Shown: piece by piece, positions 6,166 to 11,194 of the stretch
Layout: every line of letters starts with the position of its first letter
Numbering within the stretch: position 1 is the stretch's first letter
Assembly (NCBI GenBank): GCA_021204635.1
Contig: JAJPZB010000139.1
Span: forward strand, 1-11,194
DNA length: 11,194 nucleotides
Direction: 5' to 3'
Source of the DNA: Opitutia bacterium
GTDB taxonomy: Bacteria > Verrucomicrobiota > Verrucomicrobiia > Opitutales > UBA953
The notes under the pieces: generated by a model
The model's input: only the letters and a program-made list of their open reading frames with translations
The model's database searches: none
What the model was told of the DNA's origin: nothing
Translations under genes and position numbers: made by a program

Positions 6166-8829
6166 ATGAACAAGTTGTTGTCCTCCATTTTGTGCGGCGC
6201 GTCCGTCGCTCTCGTTCCCGCGTCGGCGCTCGGCGCTTCCGACAATTCCGGCAATCCAGCCGGCGAAAAAATCCCTGCCGCGGTTCCCGCAGATTCCGCG
6301 CCGAAGAGCGAGAAAGACAAGGGAATTCGCGTTCCCGTGGATTTTTGCGAGGTTTCTGCCCCGATAAAAATCGCGGTTCCGGCGTTTTCGGAAGAGAAAA
6401 ATTTGCAGGACAAAACCTTCGACGACGAGGCGCGTTTGCGCACGGAAATTCCCGAGGCGAAACTCTTGAAATTCTCTGCGGCAGTGAAATCTGCCGACGC
6501 CGGAAAATTTTCCGCGAGCGAAATGCCGGTTTTGGCGATGGGCGCGGAACTGCGCGTGTTCCGCTTCTGCGTGGAGACTCAGGCTTTTGCGAAGCTGAAA
6601 ATCTACGCCAAGACGCCGCAACTTTGCGAAATTTACGCAGATGGCAAAAAAATCGGCGAGAAACTCACTACTGAGGCAGAAGGCGCCGACGCCGGAACCG
6701 CTTCCGGAGAAGTTTCCATCCCAAATCAGCGCTGCGAAATTTTGGTAAAAACGCTCGTCGCAACTCCGGGCAAAAACGACGAAATCGAATTGTGGGTGAC
6801 CACGGAAAAACCGCTTGACAAAGCGCAAATTTCCTTCCCGAAACCTGAGAGCAAACGCCGGATCACTCTCGCCGACGTAAACGAAGGAGAGCGCGTCGGC
6901 AGTAGCGCGATTTCGCCAAACGGCGACTACGTGATGAACAAATTTTCGGAGATGACCGCCGACGGGAAAACGCGCTCGAGGACAGAGGTGCGCGAGGTCG
7001 CGAGCGGCAAAATTGTGTTCCGCGCCGATGGCACGGAGCGCGGGTGGATGCCCAAAGGCGCGAGAATTTGGGAGCGCAGAGTCGCCGACGGCAAGGCGGC
7101 ATATGTTGCCTGGGATTTGAAAAGCGGCGCGGCGGAAACTCTGGTCGAAAATCTCACGGCAGAAGATTCTTCGGAGATTTGGTTGCCCGACGAATCGGGG
7201 TTGATTGTCGTGAAGACAGAAAAATGGAAAAGTGAAACAGACGAATACAAGCGACACATAAATATAGAGGATCGTATCCCGAAGTATCGCGACAGAAAAT
7301 TTCTCTACCTTTACCGCTTCGCAGACGGGGCAATGATTCGCTTGACCGCCGGCTCCGTAAACGCGGAATTTAATGCAGTGAGTCGAGATAGCAAAAAAAT
7401 CCTGTTTTCTGTCAGCAAAGTGGATTACGAACGCCCGGAATACACGAGAAATTCGCTGTATATGATGAATTTGGAAAATTTCGAGTGCGAGACGCTCGTC
7501 GCCGACGATTCCTACGATTTTTCTGCGAGTTTTTCGCCCGACGGGAACAGCGTTTTGCTCACGGCGGGACCGAATGCCTTTGGCGGAATCGGCAAAAATC
7601 TGCCGGAGGGAATGCCGGCAAATTCCTTTGACACGCAGGCGTTCATCATGGATCTCGCGACAAAGAAAATCCGCCCGATAACGCGCGAGTTCAACCCGTC
7701 CGTCCTCGCGGCGCAGTGGGCAGGCGACGGGAATATCTACATCACGGCGGAAGACAAAGATTTTCGGCGCGTTTTCAGGTATTCGCCTGCAACGGAAACG
7801 TTTGAGGCAATCGCCGTTCCTGAAGAAGTTGTTTCGTCGTTCTCTGTTTCCAATTCGATTGATGAGTTCAAGCCGGTGGCGGTAGCCGTCGGTCAAAGTG
7901 CAATCGTGCCCCCGAAGGCGTATTTGATAGATTTGCAAAAAAATGAGGCTCGGGAATATCTCGCTTCTCTTACGGAGCTCATCGCAGAAGTTGATATTCC
8001 CGACCCGCAGGATTGGAATTTCATTTCTGCCGACGGAACAGAGATAACGGGGCAGTTTTTCCTACCACCAAATTTTGACCCGAAGAAAAAATACCCGATG
8101 ATCGTGTACTATTACGGCGGGACTTCCCCCGTGTCGCGCGCATTTTCATCGCATTATTCGTTCCCGCTGTGGTCGTCAAAAGGATATGTCGTGTATGTCT
8201 TGCAGCCGAGCGGCGCGACAGGTTTCGGGCAGGAATTTTCCGCGCGCCACTTGAATGCGTGGGGCAAGCGGACCGCCGATGATATCATAGAAGGCGTCAA
8301 AAAATTCTGCGCCGAACACGATTTTGTAAATCCCAAGAAAATTGGTTGCATTGGTGCCTCCTACGGCGGATTCATGACAATGTATTTGCAGACGCGCACT
8401 GACATTTTCGCCGCCGCCGTCGCACACGCCGGAATCTCCGATGTCACAAGCTACTGGGGTGAAGGATATTGGGGAACCTCATACAACGCCGTCGCCGCCG
8501 CAGGCTCATTCCCGTGGAAAGACAAAGACGTTTTCGTGGAGCAGAGCCCGCTCTTTTCGGCAGATAAAATAAAGACCCCGATTTTGCTTTGCCACGGGCA
8601 GGTTGACACGAATGTCCCGACCGGAGAATCAATTCAATTGTTCGCAGCATTGAAATTGCTCGGCAAACCGGTCGAATTGGTGACTTTCAAGAGCGAAGAC
8701 CATTTCATCTTGGATTACACGCGCCGCAAGCAGTGGATTCAATCTCACCTCGCGTGGTTTGATCGCTGGCTCAAAGACGATCCGGATTGGTGGAACGAGC
8801 TCTACCCCGATTCCCAAAAAAATTGGTAG
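6166..8829 (+). CDS. Exported S9 family prolyl-oligopeptidase-type serine peptidase
   Basis: An 887-residue exported peptidase. The ATG at 6166 opens a clear signal peptide (MNKLLSSILCGASVALVPAS, cleavage around ALGA-24), so it probably works in the periplasm or outside the cell. Residues about 55-230 form an extra N-terminal region rich in predicted beta strands that I cannot assign. Residues about 240-610 have repeated WD40/TolB-like propeller strands (AISPNGDYVM near 248, SFSPDGNSVLL, YSPATETFEA). The alpha/beta-hydrolase domain (about 616-887) holds YYYGGTSPV (648-656, oxyanion region), the nucleophile S732 in GASYGGF, D814 in HGQVDTNVP and H846 in SEDHF. S9 enzymes cleave short peptides, often after proline or at acylated or dipeptidyl N-termini. 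Subfamily and specificity cannot be read from sequence. The ORF runs further upstream into cysK, but that part is a shadow. It is convergent with the DUF805 gene, 18 nt away. Confidence 0.92.
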   Translation: MNKLLSSILCGASVALVPASALGASDNSGNPAGEKIPAAVPADSAPKSEKDKGIRVPVDFCEVSAPIKIAVPAFSEEKNLQDKTFDDEARLRTEIPEAKLLKFSAAVKSADAGKFSASEMPVLAMGAELRVFRFCVETQAFAKLKIYAKTPQLCEIYADGKKIGEKLTTEAEGADAGTASGEVSIPNQRCEILVKTLVATPGKNDEIELWVTTEKPLDKAQISFPKPESKRRITLADVNEGERVGSSAISPNGDYVMNKFSEMTADGKTRSRTEVREVASGKIVFRADGTERGWMPKGARIWERRVADGKAAYVAWDLKSGAAETLVENLTAEDSSEIWLPDESGLIVVKTEKWKSETDEYKRHINIEDRIPKYRDRKFLYLYRFADGAMIRLTAGSVNAEFNAVSRDSKKILFSVSKVDYERPEYTRNSLYMMNLENFECETLVADDSYDFSASFSPDGNSVLLTAGPNAFGGIGKNLPEGMPANSFDTQAFIMDLATKKIRPITREFNPSVLAAQWAGDGNIYITAEDKDFRRVFRYSPATETFEAIAVPEEVVSSFSVSNSIDEFKPVAVAVGQSAIVPPKAYLIDLQKNEAREYLASLTELIAEVDIPDPQDWNFISADGTEITGQFFLPPNFDPKKKYPMIVYYYGGTSPVSRAFSSHYSFPLWSSKGYVVYVLQPSGATGFGQEFSARHLNAWGKRTADDIIEGVKKFCAEHDFVNPKKIGCIGASYGGFMTMYLQTRTDIFAAAVAHAGISDVTSYWGEGYWGTSYNAVAAAGSFPWKDKDVFVEQSPLFSADKIKTPILLCHGQVDTNVPTGESIQLFAALKLLGKPVELVTFKSEDHFILDYTRRKQWIQSHLAWFDRWLKDDPDWWNELYPDSQKNW

Positions 8830-8847
8830 CAAACGGCTCGGCAGCGA

Positions 8848-9363
8848 TCACTCCTGAGAAGTAGAAGAAAGGTACTTCTCGGACGCGCCGTAGCGGTTTT
8901 CGCCTTTGTCGCTGTCCATGAGGCAAAACACAAAAACAGTGATTCCGAGGACGATTGTGGCGATGCCGAACAAGCAGACGAGAAGGCCGGCAGGCGCGGA
9001 ATTACCTTTTTGCGAAGCGACGCCTAATACTGTGGCGAGAATTGACGCCGCGATCGTCGCACCAACCCAGACGCCACTTTTGCCGACATCGTGAACTCGC
9101 CGAACTGCGATCGACAGCGAAGGGCAGATTATCACGAGATCCCATATCACAGTTACCAACGAGGCACCCGCGCCCGCGACCACTGCAAAGACAGATGAAA
9201 CAATCCCGACCCCCATTCCTGCCAAGAACAGGAACAGCATCGAAAACCAATACTCCGAGCGAGTGGCGCGCCCCGAAAATTGCGCATACCTGCGCCAGAA
9301 CCGATTTATCGCCTCTCCGAACGTTATTTTGTAGTCAGGGTTTAATTGTGTGTTGGTGCTCAT
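8848..9363 (-). CDS. DUF805 family inner-membrane protein
   Basis: A 171-residue integral membrane protein of unknown function. Family signatures are present: FSGRATRSEYWF (29-40), the RRVHDVGKSG motif (88-97) between membrane segments, and the closing KGENRYGASEKYL (153-165). About four hydrophobic segments are visible (about 40-63, 64-85, 98-117 and 125-149), with both termini probably cytoplasmic. ATG 9363 is preferred. A GTG at 9408 would add 15 residues, but those residues lie on likely leader sequence and have no family resemblance. No SD is evident. The gene overlaps nothing; its 3' end faces the peptidase gene and its 5' end diverges from the maturase. DUF805 members are often near-singleton genes and the surroundings give no functional hint. 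Confidence 0.88.
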   Translation of the reverse strand: MSTNTQLNPDYKITFGEAINRFWRRYAQFSGRATRSEYWFSMLFLFLAGMGVGIVSSVFAVVAGAGASLVTVIWDLVIICPSLSIAVRRVHDVGKSGVWVGATIAASILATVLGVASQKGNSAPAGLLVCLFGIATIVLGITVFVFCLMDSDKGENRYGASEKYLSSTSQE

Positions 9364-9408
9364 GATATTTTTGTCGTAGAGAATAACTTTGGTTATGTGA
9401 AGAGCCAC

Positions 9409-9437
9409 TTAATCTTAACCAGCCATAAGTCTGTCAA
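9409..9437 (-). promoter_or_regulatory. Candidate promoter of the DUF805 gene
   Basis: A perfect TTGACA (9437-9432) is followed at 17-nt spacing by GATTAA (9414-9409), which matches the -10 consensus at only three of six positions. A transcript from here would have a leader of about 40 nt before ATG 9363. The -35 element shares the CATTTGACA context with the one upstream of the LysM operon. Confidence 0.4.
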
Positions 9438-9546
9438 ATGTTTTTTGTTAAAATTCCCGTGATTGTGGCGGCGGGATTATGTTTGTTGTGGGGAAATCGG
9501 CTTTTACATTTGTGCGTCAGGCTTTAATCTTGGGGCCTTCCGAGAG
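9438..9546. other. Intergenic region upstream of the maturase
   Basis: No convincing promoter or SD for the maturase was found here. The stretch contains GTTAAAATT (9447-9455) and GTGGCGGCGGGATTATG (9465-9481). These echo two pieces of the 69-nt repeat module at the right end of the window (GTTAAAATT and GTGGCGGCGAAATG), but in swapped order. It may be a decayed repeat copy or a chance resemblance. The in-frame extension of the maturase ORF through this region has no family match and is treated as non-coding. Confidence 0.3.
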
Positions 9547-10818
9547 ATGAGCGCCGAAAAAAAATCTCAGTCCAACAAAGTTCCGCGAGCGTTTAATGCG
9601 ATGGCAAAGCCCATCGGGTCGCTTTGCAATTTGAACTGCACGTATTGCTATTATCTCGAAAAAAGTGCGCTTTACCCCGGTCACAAAAATTGGCGCATGA
9701 GCGACGAGGTTTTGGAGACGTTTATCCGCGATTACATTGCGGCGCAGGAAGTTGACGAAGTCAGTTTTGTGTGGCAGGGCGGCGAGCCCTCGCTTCTCGG
9801 CTTGGATTTTTTCAAAAAAGTTTTGCAACTCGAAAAAAAGTATGCCGCCGGCAAAAAGATAGAAAATGCGTTTCAGACAAACGGTTCTCTCTTGACAGCC
9901 GAGTGGGCGGCGTTTTTGGCGGACAACAATTTCCTCGTCGGCGTGAGCATAGACGGCCCTCGGGAATGCCACGACGCCCGCCGCCTGACCCGCGCCGGCG
10001 CCCCGTCTTTCGACTTGGTTGCCGCCGGAATCGAGCAGCTGAAACGCTTCGGTGCGGAGTTCAACACGCTGACCGTCGTCGGGACGCACAACGTCGATCG
10101 CGCCGTGGAAGTCTATGAATTTTTGCGCGAAATCGGCTCGGGCTTCATCCAATTCATTCCGTTAGTTGAGCGGCCCGCAACAATGCGCGATGCGCCGCTG
10201 CGTTTGTCGTCGCCGCCGAATTTGGAAACCGGCGAACTTGGCGGGAGCGAAGTCATGCCGTGGTCTGTGGCGCCCGAGGACTATGGTCGCTTCCTCTGCG
10301 AGGTTTACGACGTGTGGGTGCGGCGCGACGTCGGGAAGACGTTCGTGCAGCTTTTCGACGTCTCGCTATGTGCGTGGTCCGGCGTCCCCGTGCCGCTTTG
10401 CGCGTTTCGCGAAACGTGCGGGAACGCGATTGTTGTCGAGCACAACGGTGACGTTTTTTCGTGCGACCACTTCGTCTATCCGCGCTACAAACTCGGGAAT
10501 CTGCTCGAGCGCAACTTGGCAGAGTTTGTCGATTGCGCGGGGCAAAAGCGCTTTGGCGACTTGAAACGTTTGTCGCTCCCGCGGGTTTGTCGCAAGTGCG
10601 GCGTGCGCTTTGTTTGCAACGGGGAATGCCCGAAGCACCGCTTTTTGCGGTCGCCCGATGGTGAGCCCGGGCTGAATTATTTTTGCGCGGGATACAAGAA
10701 ATTTTTCGCGCACATCGCGCCCACGATGTCGCGCATGAAACGTTTGTTGGAGCAGGATCGCGCGCCGGCGGAGATATGCATGCTTCTCGCCCAGGAGGAA
10801 GGCAGGAAGCTGTTTTGA
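9547..10818 (+). CDS. Anaerobic sulfatase-maturating enzyme (radical SAM, SPASM domain)
   Basis: A 423-residue cytoplasmic enzyme that converts an active-site Cys or Ser of type I sulfatases to formylglycine without oxygen (family knowledge). The radical SAM 4Fe-4S site is C27-x3-C31-x2-C34 (CNLNCTYC), followed by WQGGEPSLLG (77-86), QTNGSLL (110-116) and VSIDGP (133-138). The SPASM domain carries C285, C291, C306 and C361, and C348, C351, C357 and C380. Their spacing matches the two auxiliary clusters known in the Clostridium perfringens enzyme. D307, next to C306, corresponds to its proposed catalytic base. The stretches FSCDHFVYPRYKLGN and CNGECPKHRF are close to Bacteroides anSME as I recall it. 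The start at ATG 9547 fits homologue length; ATG 9601 would remove residues 1-18 and is possible. No sulfatase gene is adjacent, so it probably serves unlinked targets. The repeat array starts 1 nt after its stop. Confidence 0.93.
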   Translation: MSAEKKSQSNKVPRAFNAMAKPIGSLCNLNCTYCYYLEKSALYPGHKNWRMSDEVLETFIRDYIAAQEVDEVSFVWQGGEPSLLGLDFFKKVLQLEKKYAAGKKIENAFQTNGSLLTAEWAAFLADNNFLVGVSIDGPRECHDARRLTRAGAPSFDLVAAGIEQLKRFGAEFNTLTVVGTHNVDRAVEVYEFLREIGSGFIQFIPLVERPATMRDAPLRLSSPPNLETGELGGSEVMPWSVAPEDYGRFLCEVYDVWVRRDVGKTFVQLFDVSLCAWSGVPVPLCAFRETCGNAIVVEHNGDVFSCDHFVYPRYKLGNLLERNLAEFVDCAGQKRFGDLKRLSLPRVCRKCGVRFVCNGECPKHRFLRSPDGEPGLNYFCAGYKKFFAHIAPTMSRMKRLLEQDRAPAEICMLLAQEEGRKLF

Positions 10819-10851
10819 CGGGTTGGTGGTGGCATGGGTTGGTGGTGGTAT

Positions 10852-10920
10852 GGGTTAGTGGTGGCGGCAGAATGTAGTTAAAATTTCACGACAATCCTGA
10901 GGCAACGTCCTCTTCCTGCC
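10852..10920 (+). repeat. 69-nt repeat module, copy 1
   Basis: The module opens with the short-unit sequence GGGTTAGTGGTGGCGGC. It continues into an AT-rich core (10873-10893, central part GTTAAAATTTCACG) and ends in a GC-rich part with GAGGCAACGTCC and CTTCCTGCC. Compared with copy 2 it has AG in place of GA after GGCGGC, plus several changes in the right third. Its own right-hand hairpin potential is weaker (AGGCA 10900-10904 with TGCCT 10917-10921). Confidence 0.85.
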
Positions 10921-11018
10921 TTTGTGGTGGCATTGTGTCTGTGGTGGCACGGGTTAGTGGTGGCTTGGGTTAGTGGTGAGCGCCGGGTCAATGGTGGCTC
11001 GGGTCTGTGGTGAATGTT

Positions 11019-11087
11019 GGGTTAGTGGTGGCGGCGAAATGTAGTTAAAATTTCACGACAATCCCGCGGCAACATGCCCTTGCCGCC
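11019..11087 (+). repeat. 69-nt repeat module, copy 2
   Basis: Same length as copy 1 and identical to it across the AT-rich core (11040-11060). The right part forms a perfect 7-bp hairpin, GCGGCAA (11066-11072) with TTGCCGC (11080-11086), with a 7-nt loop. The outer ends GGCGGC (11030-11035) and GCCGCC (11082-11087) are also complementary, so two alternative folds compete for the same right arm. Confidence 0.85.
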
Positions 11088-11152
11088 TTGGTGGTGGCAT
11101 GGGTTTGTGGTGAATGTTGGGTCAATGGTGGCTCGGGTTTGTGGTGAATGTT

Positions 11153-11194
11153 GGGTTAGTGGTGGCGGCGAAATGTAGTTAAAATTTCACGACA
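11153..11194 (+). repeat. 69-nt repeat module, copy 3 (cut by window end)
   Basis: The first 42 nt match copy 2 base for base, through the complete AT-rich core (11174-11194), at which point the window stops. The start-to-start distances between modules are 167 nt (copies 1 to 2) and 134 nt (copies 2 to 3). The difference comes from a different number of short units between them. The array very likely continues to the right. Confidence 0.85.

Larger units (their letters stand above)
10820..11194 (+). repeat. Nested G-rich tandem repeat array downstream of the maturase
   Basis: The 376 bases after the maturase contain no supportable gene and are almost entirely repeat. Short units of 16 nt (for example GGGTTAGTGGTGGCTT, 10951-10966) and 18 nt (for example GGGTTTGTGGTGAATGTT, 11101-11118 and 11135-11152) alternate. 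They are interrupted by a 69-nt module at 10852-10920, 11019-11087 and 11153 onward, cut by the window end. A higher-order 18-16-18-69 block of 121 nt occurs twice: 10967-11087 and 11101 to beyond the end. The consensus short unit is GGGTYWRTGGTGR plus 3-5 variable bases. Every copy is in the same orientation. The array starts 1 nt after the TGA, so it is probably transcribed as the maturase 3' UTR. No cas gene, transposase or integrase lies in the window, and unit lengths do not fit CRISPR repeat-spacer structure. Confidence 0.9.

Noticed and set aside
8856..8880. GAGAAGTA/TACTTCTC inverted repeat near the convergent ends as a bidirectional terminator.
   Set aside because: It lies inside the last DUF805 codons, has no T-run on either strand, and 8 bp with a 9-nt loop can be coincidental.
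10683..10877. ORF running from the maturase end into the repeats with Gly/Trp/Val-rich translation.
   Set aside because: It overlaps the well-supported maturase in another frame and its composition simply reflects the GGTTGGTGG repeat.
10873..11194. TTTCACG in the module core resembles half of the ParB-binding parS site, and parB is in the same window.
   Set aside because: The second half-site (CGTGAAA) is missing in every copy, so the 16-bp palindrome needed for parS is not present; a 7-bp match is weak.
10820..11194. CRISPR array or integron attC array.
   Set aside because: The intervals between modules are themselves repeats rather than unique spacers or cassette ORFs. No cas or integrase gene is visible, and the GTTRRRY core rule is not met (GTTAAAA).

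Overview
The window is ordinary bacterial chromosome with a moderately high GC content. It carries seven complete protein genes, bounded on both sides by the same family of G-rich intergenic repeats. The mix of genes suggests a Gram-negative gut- or sediment-type bacterium, with Verrucomicrobiota of the Opitutales kind as my best guess. Pointers are exported LysM and S9 peptidase proteins with cleavable signal peptides, a Bacteroides-like anaerobic sulfatase maturase, an E. coli-type CysK and a Clostridium-like PolA. The taxon is inferred from protein resemblance only. Most start codons lack a clear Shine-Dalgarno sequence; rbfA is the exception.

Layout. Positions 1-185 are non-coding and hold two adjacent hairpins and a small cluster of GGGTTGGTGGTGG repeats. 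A minus-strand operon follows, transcribed from about 2.3 kb down to 0.19 kb: an exported coiled-coil/LysM protein (2285-1650), the chromosome-partition CTPase ParB (1628-594) and the ribosome-binding factor RbfA (578-186). A short divergent promoter region (2286-2400) separates it from plus-strand polA (2401-5001), cysK (5147-6121) and an exported S9 serine peptidase (6166-8829). A DUF805 membrane protein lies convergent to these on the minus strand (9363-8848). Divergent from it is an anaerobic sulfatase-maturating radical SAM/SPASM enzyme (9547-10818). The last 376 bases (10819-11194) contain no gene and are filled by a nested tandem repeat array.

Function. The genes are mainly housekeeping: chromosome segregation, 30S maturation, DNA repair and Okazaki processing, and cysteine synthesis. 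Three envelope or accessory functions sit among them. cysK and the peptidase are 44 bp apart and may be co-transcribed, but no pathway links them. The maturase implies that formylglycine sulfatases are encoded elsewhere in the genome.

The most unusual element is the repeat family. Units of 16 and 18 nt with consensus GGGTYWRTGGTGR alternate with a 69-nt module. That module carries an almost palindromic AT-rich core plus a GC-rich region with hairpin potential. The array starts 1 nt after the maturase stop codon. Related units, arranged as an inverted pair, start 2 nt after the rbfA stop codon. I recognise no described repeat class, and no cas, transposase, integrase or reverse-transcriptase gene is present in the window.
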